Positions 8,737 to 18,110 of a DNA stretch of 64,000 nt are shown piece by piece (position 1 is the first letter of the stretch; each line of letters starts with the position of its first letter). The stretch comes from Labrenzia sp. VG12 (GTDB lineage: Bacteria; Pseudomonadota; Alphaproteobacteria; Rhizobiales; Stappiaceae). The stretch spans positions 4,092,001 to 4,156,000 of the forward strand of contig NZ_CP022529.1 in assembly GCF_002237595.1 (NCBI RefSeq). The letters are read 5' to 3'. The notes beneath the pieces were generated by a model that was given only the letters and a program-made list of their open reading frames with translations, had not been told where the DNA came from and ran no database searches. The translations under genes were made by a program, and so were the position numbers.

Positions 8737-10848
8737 TCAGGCAACCTGGCGGACATTGGCGAGGAAACCCTCGACTTCCTGTTTCAGCCGGTTGGCTTCG
8801 GTCTGAAGCACGTTGGCCGAAGCCGATACCTGACGGGCGGCATTGCCGGTGTCGTCGGCCGAGGCCGCCACCTTGACGATGTTCTGGGCCACTTCCTGCG
8901 TGCCGTTGGAAGCTTCCTGGATGTTGCGGGCGATCTCGTCGGTCGCAAGACCCTGCTGTTCCACCGAACTCTGGATGGAAGAGGAGATCTCGTTCATCTT
9001 CTCGATGGTTTCCGAGATGCCCTTGATCGCCTCGACCGAACCGGCGGTTTCCGTCTGCACCGACTGGATCTGCAGCGAGATTTCCTCGGTCGCCTTGGCG
9101 GTCTGGTTGGCCAGTTCCTTCACTTCCGCCGCGACAACCGCAAAGCCCTTGCCGGCTTCCCCGGCGCGTGCTGCCTCGATGGTGGCATTCAGCGCCAGAA
9201 GGTTGGTCTGTTCGGCAATGTCGGTGATCAGCTTGACCACTTCGCTGATCCGGTTGGCCGCTTCCGCAAGCCCCTCGATCTTGGCGTTGGTCGACTGGGC
9301 CTGATCCACCGCATGGGAGGCAATCTCGGTCGACTGTGTCATCTGCCGGGAGATTTCACCGACGGAGGCCATCAGCTCTTCAGCGGCCGAGGCAACCGTT
9401 TCCACGTTGGACGAGGCTTCTTCGGAGGCGGCCGCCACAGCGGTGCTCTTGTCGCTTGTGTCGTCGGCGCCCGCCGTCAACGTGCCGGACGCCGCGTTCA
9501 GGTCCTCCACCTGGGTCATGACGATCTGGGTCAGTTCCGAGATCTGCCGGTCGAAATTCTGCGACAGTTCGCTGATACGCTCCGCGCGGGCCAGCTGCTG
9601 GCGCTGCGCCTCTTCCTGTTCGGCGGTCAGGGCTTCGGCCTGGCGCGCCTTGTCGCGGAAAACTTCCAGCGCCTTGCTGATCTCGCCGATTTCATCGGCC
9701 CGCTCCGTGTCATGGATCGGCTCGTCATACCGCCGGTCAATCAGGGCCTGGATGCTGCCGACGGCACGTTCCAGCGGACGGCGCACGATGGTGTTGCCAA
9801 CCACATAGATCGAAAGCGCCACCACCAGAAGGAGCACCACGCCAACGCCGATGATCAGCGTCGTGATCTGGGAGGAGGCTGCATTCAGCGTCGCCAGCGG
9901 CACATTCACCACCACCGCCATCTTGGCGTCTGTTCCGGTGATTTCCACCGGCATGACGATACGGTGCACATCCGTGCCAAGGGTGTTGGAATAGCCGTCA
10001 TAAGCGAAAGGCTTGCCGTTTTTGACAGCTTCCAGCAGGGCGGACTGAACGGCCAGGTCGGCATCTGACCGGCCTTCGGCCCAGTCCTTGCCAAGCACTG
10101 CCGGGTCGGGATGCGCGATCCAGACGCCGTTCTGGGACATCAGATGAACGGAACCGGTGTCGAGCGGTTTTTGCGCACCCAGGGCTTCAGAGAGCGGTGT
10201 CAGCAGAATGTCGCCACCGGCAACACCGATGGTCTTGCCGCCATCCTTGATCGGTATGCTGAAGGAAACGCCGGTCACGGTCTTGCCATCGGCTTCCCAG
10301 CTGTAGGGCTCGGTCACATAGTCCTTGCCGGGTACGAACGCGCCGTTGAACCAGAGCTGACCGGCATCGTTCATGTCACCGATCGCGATTTCCTCAATCG
10401 AGCGGTAGGCGAGGGTGCCGTCCCCCTTACGGAAATAATAGGGCTGCCAGGCGCCGTTCACGGCCCACTTTTCATTGCCCTTGAACTCGGCGTCCTTGCC
10501 ATCGAGCTGATCGTCGACGATCACGCCCCAGGCACCTGACAGATCCTTGTTGGTCAGGGCGAGATTCTCGACCACCGCGCTCCAGGCCTCACGGTCGGCA
10601 ACCCCGCCCTTTTTCATGCCGCTGAGCGTGCTGGCCAGGGCCTGTGCAGATTTCAGGCCTTTTTCCAGGCCACGCTGCACGAATTCGGCCTGTTCACGGG
10701 CAACCGCCTCGGCCTCGGTCCGGGCGACTTCACCCGTGATGCTCGAGGCCTGCCAGCCGATAAAGCTGATACCGACCACAAGGGCTACGGTTAGCGCCGC
10801 CGCACTGGCGCCGATGAGCTTTGTAGTGACCTTCGCTCTCTTAAACAC
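8737..10848 (-). CDS. Methyl-accepting chemotaxis protein with dCache sensor
   Basis: 703 residues. TM1 is near residues 11-31. A periplasmic double-Cache ligand domain (about 40-310) includes WGVIVDDQLDG, YRSIEEIAIGDMND and SIPIKDGGKTIGVAGGDI. TM2 is near 325-350 (IIGVGVVLLLVVALSIYVV). HAMP follows (about 355-410), then a cytoplasmic signalling domain whose hairpin tip is IAEQTNLLALNATIEAARAG. There is no C-terminal CheR-docking pentapeptide. The start is GTG, supported by GGAGA six bases upstream. The ligand is unknown; family knowledge makes organic or amino acids likely. It stands alone, away from che genes. Confidence 0.94.
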   Translation of the reverse strand: MFKRAKVTTKLIGASAAALTVALVVGISFIGWQASSITGEVARTEAEAVAREQAEFVQRGLEKGLKSAQALASTLSGMKKGGVADREAWSAVVENLALTNKDLSGAWGVIVDDQLDGKDAEFKGNEKWAVNGAWQPYYFRKGDGTLAYRSIEEIAIGDMNDAGQLWFNGAFVPGKDYVTEPYSWEADGKTVTGVSFSIPIKDGGKTIGVAGGDILLTPLSEALGAQKPLDTGSVHLMSQNGVWIAHPDPAVLGKDWAEGRSDADLAVQSALLEAVKNGKPFAYDGYSNTLGTDVHRIVMPVEITGTDAKMAVVVNVPLATLNAASSQITTLIIGVGVVLLLVVALSIYVVGNTIVRRPLERAVGSIQALIDRRYDEPIHDTERADEIGEISKALEVFRDKARQAEALTAEQEEAQRQQLARAERISELSQNFDRQISELTQIVMTQVEDLNAASGTLTAGADDTSDKSTAVAAASEEASSNVETVASAAEELMASVGEISRQMTQSTEIASHAVDQAQSTNAKIEGLAEAANRISEVVKLITDIAEQTNLLALNATIEAARAGEAGKGFAVVAAEVKELANQTAKATEEISLQIQSVQTETAGSVEAIKGISETIEKMNEISSSIQSSVEQQGLATDEIARNIQEASNGTQEVAQNIVKVAASADDTGNAARQVSASANVLQTEANRLKQEVEGFLANVRQVA

Positions 10849-11021
10849 CGATGTTCTCCGAAAATCGCAAGAAATGGACAGGCGAATACCTGTCGAAGCT
10901 TGCAGCAGACTAACGGGAGGGCGTTAACAAGGTCTTCAAAGGGTGAATCTTTTCTGAAGAACGCTCCGCAGTTTTTACAATAATTGCAATCAATTAGACT
11001 GCTAAGCTCTGCACAAACGAC

Positions 11022-11053
11022 AAGGCCCCGGATCCAGTCGGAGCCAGGGCCTT
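11022..11053 (-). terminator. Possible terminator after purH
   Basis: The inverted repeat AAGGCCC (11022-11028) / GGGCCTT (11047-11053) lies 22 bases past the purH stop. On the minus strand it is followed by GTCGTTTG, a weak U-tract, so the call is tentative. Confidence 0.4.
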
Positions 11054-11074
11054 CGCAAGAGCCGGTTCAGGCGC

Positions 11075-12691
11075 TTAGTGGCGGAAGTGGCGCATCCCGG
11101 TCATGACCATGGCAAGGCCGGCTTCGTCGGCCGCCGCAATCACGTCATCGTCGCGCATGGAACCGCCCGGCTGGATGACCGCCGTCGCACCGGCTTCGGC
11201 GGCCGACAGCAGACCGTCTGCAAACGGGAAGAATGCGTCGGAAGCCACAACGCAGCCCTTGGTGAGCGGTTCGGCCAGTCCGGCCGCCTCGGTTGCGTCG
11301 AGCGCCTTGCGCGCCGCAATGCGGGCCGAATCCACCCGGCTCATCTGGCCGGCGCCAACACCGACAGTCGCACCATCCCTGGCGTAGACGATCGCGTTGG
11401 ACTTGACGTGCTTGGCCACGCGGAACGCAAATTTCAGGTCCGCCAGTTCCTGCTCGCTTGGTGCGCGCTTGGTGACAACCTTCAGATCCAGATCATCGAC
11501 GACACCATTGTCACGCGACTGGACCAGCAGACCGCCGGCGACCGACTTGACAAAAAGCCCCCTGGCCCGGGCATCGGCAAGACCACCGGTCACCAGCAGG
11601 CGCAGGTTTTTCTTCGCCGCGATGATCTCGCGGGCGGCTTCATCGGCATCCGGGGCAATGATCACCTCGGTGAAGATCTTGACGATTTCCTCCGCAGCAG
11701 CCGCATCCAGCGTCTGGTTCAGTGCCACGATGCCGCCAAAGGCCGACACCGGGTCGCAGCGCAGGGCCAGCTCGTAGGCTTCCTTGAGGCTGGCCCCTTC
11801 GGCAACACCGCAAGGATTGGCGTGTTTGATGATGGCAACGGCGCTGGTGCGGGCCGGGTCGAACTCGCTGACCAGTTCGAAGGCCGCGTCCGTGTCGTTG
11901 ATGTTGTTATAGGAAAGCGTCTTGCCCTGGAGTTGCGTTGCCGTTGCAACACCCGGACGGTTCTCCCCGGTCTTGTAAAAGCCCGCCGTCTGATGCGGGT
12001 TTTCGCCGTAGCGCATGACTTCGGCGAGTGCACCGCCAACCGACCGGTGCGCCGGCGTGGCCTCGTCCAGCTGATCCGCCATCCAGTTGGACACGGCCGC
12101 ATCATAGGCCGCCGTGCGGGCAAAGGCCTTCAGCGCCAGTTTCTTGCGCAATGCAATCGGTGCCTGGCCGTTATTGGCATCCAGTTCGGCAATCACGGTG
12201 TCATAGTCACCCGGGTCGGTGACGACGGTGACATAGGCATGGTTCTTGGCCGCTGCCCGGGTCATCGCAGGCCCGCCAATGTCGATGTTCTCGATCCCGG
12301 TAGCATAATCGGCGCCGGACGCGACCACTTCCTCAAACGGGTAGAGATTGCCGCAGAAGAGATCGATCCCGGTGATGCCGTGATCCGCCATCGCACTCTG
12401 GTGGTCGGCATCATCGCGGATGGCCAGCAACCCGCCATGCACGTTCGGGTGCAGGGTTTTCACCCGGCCGTCCATGATTTCCGGAAAACCGGTCACTTCG
12501 GAAATGTCCAGCACCTTGAGACCCGCATCCTTCAGGGCCTTGTAGGACCCGCCGGTCGACACCAGCTCGACACCTCGGTCAGCAAGCGCTTTTGCGAAGT
12601 CCACCAGACCGGTCTTGTCGAAGACGGAAAGCAGCGCGCGCTTGACGGGAACGAGTTCGGGAACGGGTACGGCTTTGGACACAATGGCCAT
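11075..12691 (-). CDS. purH: Bifunctional AICAR transformylase/IMP cyclohydrolase
   Basis: Carries out the last two steps of IMP synthesis. 538 residues, the usual length. The N-terminal cyclohydrolase domain shows STGGSYKALKDAG and VKTLHPNVHGG; the C-terminal transformylase shows IKHANPCGVAEG and KSNAIVYA. The start at 12691 (MAIVSKAVPV) is preferred to an upstream in-frame codon because the added 26 residues are Arg-rich and unlike PurH, and GAGG lies just upstream. It follows the heparinase gene on the same strand, a conserved rhizobial order with rsmB. Confidence 0.96.
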   Translation of the reverse strand: MAIVSKAVPVPELVPVKRALLSVFDKTGLVDFAKALADRGVELVSTGGSYKALKDAGLKVLDISEVTGFPEIMDGRVKTLHPNVHGGLLAIRDDADHQSAMADHGITGIDLFCGNLYPFEEVVASGADYATGIENIDIGGPAMTRAAAKNHAYVTVVTDPGDYDTVIAELDANNGQAPIALRKKLALKAFARTAAYDAAVSNWMADQLDEATPAHRSVGGALAEVMRYGENPHQTAGFYKTGENRPGVATATQLQGKTLSYNNINDTDAAFELVSEFDPARTSAVAIIKHANPCGVAEGASLKEAYELALRCDPVSAFGGIVALNQTLDAAAAEEIVKIFTEVIIAPDADEAAREIIAAKKNLRLLVTGGLADARARGLFVKSVAGGLLVQSRDNGVVDDLDLKVVTKRAPSEQELADLKFAFRVAKHVKSNAIVYARDGATVGVGAGQMSRVDSARIAARKALDATEAAGLAEPLTKGCVVASDAFFPFADGLLSAAEAGATAVIQPGGSMRDDDVIAAADEAGLAMVMTGMRHFRH

Positions 12692-12786
12692 GAAGTTGCC
12701 TCGCGATTGGGGACGCCTTGGGAGAGTTGGCGTCGCCCTAGCACGCTTTCGGGCAAATCGGAAGGTCACCTATGGGAGAGGTGTGC

Positions 12787-14544
12787 CTATTCTTCGAGCG
12801 GCAGCTCCTCGACCTCGTCGAAATCGCTGGTTCCGCGCCGGCTGAGCTTCGCCGTTGCCGTCTTGCGGAACTGCCAGCTGACGGAGGGCGTTTCCAGGAG
12901 CAAGCCGTTGATCACGATCTGGTCCGCCTTGCGGTGACCAAAGACATCGGACAGGTAGATGCTCTCTTCGAGCGTGACCTCATTGCCCGGTGCGTCGAAT
13001 TCCCAGGCTTCGCCGTCCCTGCAGACGAGAAGCACGGCGGACCCGCCCCGGATCAGCGAGGCCCGCAATCCGGGATGCAAATGAAAGCGCAACGCATAGC
13101 GATGCTCCGGATCGACCGCACCAACCGCATTGAACGTATCGACGCCATCCAGAACCGTGCCGTCTCCTGCCAGGCGCAACTCCCGCTGGTGTGTGACGCG
13201 AAACTCGGCCGCATAACCGTCATGAGATGCGGTCACCTGGCTGCCTGCGGCATCGTCGGCCCGCTCAACGGGCACCTTGGACGGCCCGGACAGGATGGGT
13301 GCGCCCAGAATATGGCCAAATGGCCGGTCAGACAGGAACCGGCAGGACGACGTATCCTCGACAACCGCGGTCGAATGGGCCGCGGTCGACCGGCTTACCC
13401 TGCGCCAGAGCGCGTTCGATTTCGGCGACACGCCGCAATTGACCACGATCCGGTTGGCACCGGAGGAAAACTCGAAGGAAAGACACCCGGCGTGCGCATC
13501 GCCGGACACATTGACAGAGGGTGCGGCACCGGTATCGATCAGCACCACCGAATTCCCGCCGCTCAAACGCTGGTAGCCGGAATGCGGCGCGTTGACCGGC
13601 GGCGCGCCGCGGGCGTCGTCATAGGCCAGGATCGTGGCCACCAGATCGCTTGGCGTCGATCCCATACCATTGAAATGGCCGAGAGCGCCGTCGCCGTGAC
13701 GGAAGAACCGCAGGAGGGGCATCATCCGGTCGACCGATTGCAGCATGGCGGGCGGAACTTCCAGCCCCTGGGCGACGAAGGCCTGCCGGACGGGCAGAAG
13801 ATCGGCCAGAATGTCGATCAGGGCTCTCGGATTTCTCGAGATATGCCCGCCATCCGGCAGGATCTGGCGGGCAAGTTCCTGATCAAGCCGCCGGATACTC
13901 TGGCGGGCGAAACGTCCCTGTCCGGCCATGGAAATACAGGCCGACGCAATGGCCAGCGCGCCATGAAGCCGTTCAACACCATCTTCGGTCTCGTTTATGG
14001 TCTGGCGCAGGAAGCGCACCTGCCGGGCCAGCGACTTGACGAAGCGACGGTAAAACTCGTGGTCGCCATCCTGCAGGATAAACGGGGAGTGGGCGAGCCA
14101 GGACAGGATCCGGCGGGTCACCACCGAGGCTTCCCAGCCGATATCGTGCCAGCGGCCGGAATAGCGGATCCAGTCTTCGACAAGGGCTCTGGCATTCTGG
14201 CGGGAGATCTGGCTGTCGGACGCTCTCAGGTCACGCAGCCAGCCAAAGCTGTGCAACTCGCGCTGCCAGTCTTCGTGAACGGCCTTCAGTTCGAACGGCG
14301 AACGCCCCTGAGTTTCCACCAGATGACCTGAAAACAGGAACCGCCCCCCGTAAATGTCGGCCGCGTTGGTGGCGTCGGCCGTGCGCAGATCCTGGGGGGC
14401 AATCAGCAGACGCGCGGGCACAGCAGAAAACGGCTGCATGCGGAACAGGGGACCGCCATGCATCCATTTCAGGGAGCGTTGCCAAACATGCAGGGCCACA
14501 AGACGCCAGATCCGGCTTCTTTCACTCAGGCTTGCGATATTCAC
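12787..14544 (-). CDS. Heparinase II/III family protein
   Basis: 585 residues. The N-terminal half is a helical toroid-like domain (WRLVALHVWQRS, GRFLFSGHLVE, ARALVEDWIRYSGRWH, WHDIGWEASVVTRRI, DGGHISRNPRALIDILADL). The C-terminal half is beta-rich, with the family's DAHAGCLSFEFSSG and AHSTAVVEDTSS segments. These match the heparinase II/III-like family found between rsmB and purH in most Hyphomicrobiales. Members are polysaccharide lyases, but the substrate of this chromosomal type is unknown. The GTG start at 14544 has GGGGA seven bases upstream; a TTG one codon earlier is possible. No signal peptide is evident, which is odd for an extracellular lyase. Confidence 0.88.
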   Translation of the reverse strand: MNIASLSERSRIWRLVALHVWQRSLKWMHGGPLFRMQPFSAVPARLLIAPQDLRTADATNAADIYGGRFLFSGHLVETQGRSPFELKAVHEDWQRELHSFGWLRDLRASDSQISRQNARALVEDWIRYSGRWHDIGWEASVVTRRILSWLAHSPFILQDGDHEFYRRFVKSLARQVRFLRQTINETEDGVERLHGALAIASACISMAGQGRFARQSIRRLDQELARQILPDGGHISRNPRALIDILADLLPVRQAFVAQGLEVPPAMLQSVDRMMPLLRFFRHGDGALGHFNGMGSTPSDLVATILAYDDARGAPPVNAPHSGYQRLSGGNSVVLIDTGAAPSVNVSGDAHAGCLSFEFSSGANRIVVNCGVSPKSNALWRRVSRSTAAHSTAVVEDTSSCRFLSDRPFGHILGAPILSGPSKVPVERADDAAGSQVTASHDGYAAEFRVTHQRELRLAGDGTVLDGVDTFNAVGAVDPEHRYALRFHLHPGLRASLIRGGSAVLLVCRDGEAWEFDAPGNEVTLEESIYLSDVFGHRKADQIVINGLLLETPSVSWQFRKTATAKLSRRGTSDFDEVEELPLEE

Positions 14545-14674
14545 CAAACCATCCCCAACACTGATGGTTTATACGCGTCTATGGGAACTCTCCGGGTTCA
14601 AAATCTGAGAGAACGAACCATTAAGGTTAGCATTTCATTTAAAGAATCATTGCAAGTGAACGGTTTATGCGGCG

Positions 14675-16084
14675 TTAAAGACGGCGGAATCTGGCGGCGA
14701 AAAATCCGTCCAGACCTGTGTTTTCTCGTGTTTTATCAGCTTCATGGCAGGGCAGGCAGCGCAGATACCCGGTATTTGTAACAAGGTGTGCAAGACCCCC
14801 GACCTCATCCGGAGTGACCGGAACCGGTGCGATCCTGTCGCCCAGACGGCCGATAAAAGCATCGGCCTGAGCCTCGCCCTCGGCGGCTTCAAGCGAACAG
14901 GTGCAATACACAATCAGGCCACCCGGTCGCACCCAGTCCACCACCCGGTCCAGCAGCTCCTTCTGGATCTCGCTCAGCTTCTCAATGTCATAAGGCTTCT
15001 TGATCCAGGGCACATCCGGATGGCGGCGGATCGTGCCGGTGGCGCTGCACGGGGCATCCAGCAAAACCGCATCAAACGGCGCTTCGGGTTCAAACTGGCG
15101 AAGATCGGAGGCAACGGTCCGAACTGTCAGCCCGAGCCGGGTCATGTTCTCTTCAAGCCGTTTCAGACGGCCCTTGGAGATATCGACCGCCGTCACCTCG
15201 GCCCCGGCCGCCGCCAGCTGGGCGGTCTTGCCACCAGGCGCGGCGCAAAGATCCGCCACGTTGAGATCCTGAACGTCGCCCAGTAGCCGCGCCGGCAAGG
15301 CAGCAGCGGCATCCTGAACCCACCAGCTGCCGTCCTCAAATCCCTCCAGCGTCTCGACGGCCGCCTTTTTGGCGAGCCGGACACTGCCCGCGGCAACGAC
15401 CTGACCCTCGAGCTTTTCTGCCCAGCCGGCCGGGTCCGTCTTGACCGTCAGGTCGAGCGCAGCCTCCTGCTGATGTGCGGCAGACATCTGGCGCGCGGTT
15501 TCGGTGCCATAGGCCTCAGACCAGCTGTCCATCAGCCAGTCGGGCGTGTTCAGGAGATCCGGTTCAAGGTCCCCTGTGATGTCGTCGCGCTCCCGTCCGA
15601 GCCGGCGCAAGACGCCATTGACCAGGCCCTTGTAGGGCCGCGCCCGCCGGTCGAGACCGGCATGGTCGACGGCAAGCGACACGGCAGCGCGGTCGGGAAT
15701 GTCGAGATAAAGCATCTGGCTGACGGCGACATGAAGGATGTCCTGCACCCGGCCTGTCTTTTCCGGGATCGGCCGGTCGAGCAAACGCTCCAGGATCTCC
15801 AGGATTTCACCCCGGTGCCGCAGGGCTGCCCCGACAATGGCCCGAACCAGCGCGCGATCATTGCCGGCCAAGGCCCGAAAACCAGAGTGACCGGAAGCAA
15901 CATCGAGCTCGCCATCCAGAGGGCGTTTCTTGTGAACGACATTACCGAGAATATCGGCTGCGACCTTGCGCGCGGCAAAGCCCGGCTTTTCCTGTGTGTC
16001 TTCTGAAGGCATCTTGCCGGGTTTGTTTTTGGTGTTCGGCCGTCTGGTCACGAAGCCATTCCAATCTCGTCGGTGTCCGGACAT
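14675..16084 (-). CDS. rsmB: 16S rRNA m5C methyltransferase, RsmB/Nop2-Sun family
   Basis: Methylates a cytosine of 16S rRNA (C967 in E. coli). The first 170 residues form a NusB-like RNA-binding domain (VAADILGNVV, IPDRAAVSLAVDHA). The catalytic part has DLCAAPGGKTAQLAA for SAM binding, DAPCSATGTIRRHPD for motif IV and YCTCSLEAAEGE for motif VI with the nucleophilic Cys. The start is uncertain: a second ATG at 16012 gives a 445-residue protein nearer the family norm, and neither has a clear Shine-Dalgarno. It is first in the run leading to the heparinase gene and purH. Confidence 0.92.
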   Translation of the reverse strand: MSGHRRDWNGFVTRRPNTKNKPGKMPSEDTQEKPGFAARKVAADILGNVVHKKRPLDGELDVASGHSGFRALAGNDRALVRAIVGAALRHRGEILEILERLLDRPIPEKTGRVQDILHVAVSQMLYLDIPDRAAVSLAVDHAGLDRRARPYKGLVNGVLRRLGRERDDITGDLEPDLLNTPDWLMDSWSEAYGTETARQMSAAHQQEAALDLTVKTDPAGWAEKLEGQVVAAGSVRLAKKAAVETLEGFEDGSWWVQDAAAALPARLLGDVQDLNVADLCAAPGGKTAQLAAAGAEVTAVDISKGRLKRLEENMTRLGLTVRTVASDLRQFEPEAPFDAVLLDAPCSATGTIRRHPDVPWIKKPYDIEKLSEIQKELLDRVVDWVRPGGLIVYCTCSLEAAEGEAQADAFIGRLGDRIAPVPVTPDEVGGLAHLVTNTGYLRCLPCHEADKTRENTGLDGFFAARFRRL

Positions 16085-16106
16085 GTGCGGACAGTCTCAA
16101 AACCAA

Positions 16107-16137
16107 GCGCCGCAGTCCGGGGCTCCGGCTGCGGCGC
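16107..16137 (-). terminator. Terminator of htpX
   Basis: GCGCCGCAG / CTGCGGCGC is a perfect 9-bp stem, extended inward by CCGG/CCGG. On the minus strand TTGGTTTTGAG follows. It sits between htpX and rsmB. Confidence 0.8.
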
Positions 16138-16201
16138 AATCTGTGCAGTTTAAAGCTCAAGAGGCTTCGGTCAAAGCGGTTTTTGCCGGATGGCCCTCAG
16201 G

Positions 16202-17161
16202 TCAGCCCCAGGGGCCCTTCGGTCGGTTCTGCGAGCCGGACGACGTCGTGCGTCCTGTCCCCTGCCACGGCCCGGCGGGCGAGCTCTGCCGGCTGCCGAA
16301 GGACCGGCCGCCACCGGATCCGAGCCCTGCATCGGCCAGCTTGCGCAGCTCGTCGATGCGGTTCTGGGTGTTGGGGTGCGTGGAAAACAGATTGTCCATG
16401 CGCTCGCCCGAGAGCGGGTTCATGATGAACATATGCGCGGTCGCCGGATTGTTTTCCGCGTCCGGATTATGGATGCGCTGAACACCGCCCGAAATCTTGG
16501 CCAGCGCCGAAGCCAGCCACATGGGTTCGCCGCAGATCTGGGCGCCCATGCGGTCGGCGGCATATTCGCGTGTCCGCGAAATCGCCATCTGCACCACCAT
16601 CGCTGCCATGGGCGCAACGATCATCATCAGCAGCATGCCGACAATCCCAAGCGGGTTGTTGCGGTTTCCGCCAAAGAAGAAGGCGAAATTCGCCAGCATG
16701 GAGATCGCACCGGCAATCGTCGCCGTGATCGTCATGATCAGGGTGTCGTGGTTCTTCACATGGGCCAGCTCATGGGCCATCACGCCGGCAACCTCTTCCG
16801 GCGTCAGCATGTCCAGAAGCCCGGTCGTTGCCGCAACGGCCGCATTTTGCGGGTTGCGGCCGGTCGCAAAGGCGTTCGGCTGCGGGTTGTTGATGATATA
16901 GACCTTGGGCATCGGCAGATCGGCGTTCTGCGCCAGTTGCCGGATCATCCGGTAAAGGTCCGGTGCCGATCGCTCGTCCACCTCCTGCGCATGATGCATG
17001 CGCAACACCATCTTGTCGGCGTTCCAGTAGCTGAACAGGTTCATGGCCGCGGCAATGAGCAGGGCAATCAGCATGCCCGACTGTCCGCCGATCATGAAAC
17101 CGATCCCCATGAACAAGGCGGTCATGGCCGCCAGGAGCATTGCAGTGCGAATGTAGTTCAT
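16202..17161 (-). CDS. htpX: Membrane protease HtpX
   Basis: Inner-membrane zinc metalloprotease for quality control of membrane proteins. 319 residues. Two N-terminal helices (AMLLAAMTALFMGIGFMIGG and GMLIALLIAAAMNLFSYW), the zinc site HELAHVKNHD, two further helices and the third-ligand region REYAADRMGA are all present. The Gly/Ser-rich C-terminal tail beyond residue 290 is typical of alphaproteobacterial HtpX. It is transcribed leftward into its own terminator and diverges from the SDHAF4 homologue. Confidence 0.95.
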   Translation of the reverse strand: MNYIRTAMLLAAMTALFMGIGFMIGGQSGMLIALLIAAAMNLFSYWNADKMVLRMHHAQEVDERSAPDLYRMIRQLAQNADLPMPKVYIINNPQPNAFATGRNPQNAAVAATTGLLDMLTPEEVAGVMAHELAHVKNHDTLIMTITATIAGAISMLANFAFFFGGNRNNPLGIVGMLLMMIVAPMAAMVVQMAISRTREYAADRMGAQICGEPMWLASALAKISGGVQRIHNPDAENNPATAHMFIMNPLSGERMDNLFSTHPNTQNRIDELRKLADAGLGSGGGRSFGSRQSSPAGPWQGTGRTTSSGSQNRPKGPWG

Positions 17162-17295
17162 CGCTCGCGGTTTCCGTTTCTGTCCCTGTATCTTGCTGTC
17201 TATGCGGAGGCGCCTTTGGCCTCCCGTTTCAGTCAGCTAGATGGGGATTGCTGCCATTCTTGGCAAGTTTAGCCTATATAGGTGACAAACCTTTC

Positions 17296-17580
17296 ATGCC
17301 GAATGAGCCGAGATCCATGACGGACGACCCGAAGACCCCGACTGCCGCCTACAGCCAGAGCGATGCCCCTTCCCTGAAAACGGACGTGGAAAGCGCGCCG
17401 AAAAAGCGGTTTGAGGACCTGCCGCCGGCCGCCCAGCGCGCGCTGAAAGAAGCCGAAGAACGCCGCAAGGAAATCGATGAGCGTCAAAAAGGCATGGCGG
17501 AAGAGGTCAATGGCCGGGGCGGGCTGGAACCCACCCGCTACGACGATTGGGAGATCAAGGGGCTGACGGTCGATTTCTGA
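17296..17580 (+). CDS. DUF1674 / SDHAF4-like succinate dehydrogenase assembly factor
   Basis: 94 residues. The C-terminus RGGLEPTRYDDWEIKG then LTVDF is the DUF1674 signature, whose mitochondrial member SDHAF4 helps mature flavinylated SdhA. The N-terminal two-thirds is charged and low in complexity, as usual. MPNEPRS at 17296 is taken as the start; MTDDPK at 17317 is an alternative. No sdh genes are in view. The next gene begins 11 bases downstream and is probably co-transcribed. Confidence 0.82.
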   Translation: MPNEPRSMTDDPKTPTAAYSQSDAPSLKTDVESAPKKRFEDLPPAAQRALKEAEERRKEIDERQKGMAEEVNGRGGLEPTRYDDWEIKGLTVDF

Positions 17581-17591
17581 ACGGTTGACTG

Positions 17592-18110
17592 ATGACCCAA
17601 ACGCTTTTCAGCTTCCTGTCCCAATGGGACGGAAAGGACACCAAATCCCTGACAGGCCTGTTTCATGATGAAGCCGGCAATCCTGAGTTTCTGAACTCGA
17701 TGGTAAGAATGGCCGCGCTTGAGGAATGCCAGCGCGGCGCGACCTGGCTGTTGAAACATCATTTTGACGGTGGGGGTGTGGCGCCTTCAGAAGAACTTGC
17801 GCAGCAACACATTTCTCAAGTGGCCGATACCGGGGACTGGCAGACACGCCTGCATGTCCTGCAGTATCTGGAGCATCTCGATCTGCCGGATGACTCCGAA
17901 GCGCTCCAATCGGAATTCGTCGAGGCTTCCCTCAAGTCGGAAAAGCCCTTTGTTCGTGCCTGGGCCTGGCATGCCCTCTGCGTTCTGGCGGAGCGATTTC
18001 CGGGCAGAAACCAGGCGACGCGTCGAAGATTGAGTGAAGCGCTGTCGAGGGAAACCGCTGCCTCGGTGAAGGTTCGCATCAGAAAAGCGTTGCAACGATT
18101 GAACGGCTGA
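17592..18110 (+). CDS. HEAT-repeat-like hypothetical protein
   Basis: 172 residues, mostly helical. Repeated patterns such as DWQTRLHVLQYLEHL, PFVRAWAWHALCVLAERFP and ETAASVKVRIRKALQRL look like HEAT/Armadillo repeats, which usually mediate protein binding. No catalytic motif is seen. It begins 11 bases after the SDHAF4-like gene and its stop abuts the stop of the convergent esterase gene. The partner is unknown. Confidence 0.68.
   Translation: MTQTLFSFLSQWDGKDTKSLTGLFHDEAGNPEFLNSMVRMAALEECQRGATWLLKHHFDGGGVAPSEELAQQHISQVADTGDWQTRLHVLQYLEHLDLPDDSEALQSEFVEASLKSEKPFVRAWAWHALCVLAERFPGRNQATRRRLSEALSRETAASVKVRIRKALQRLNG

Noticed and set aside
11078..12937. A 619-codon plus-strand frame opposite purH
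   Set aside because: PurH motifs on the minus strand are complete. The plus-strand frame is a shadow.
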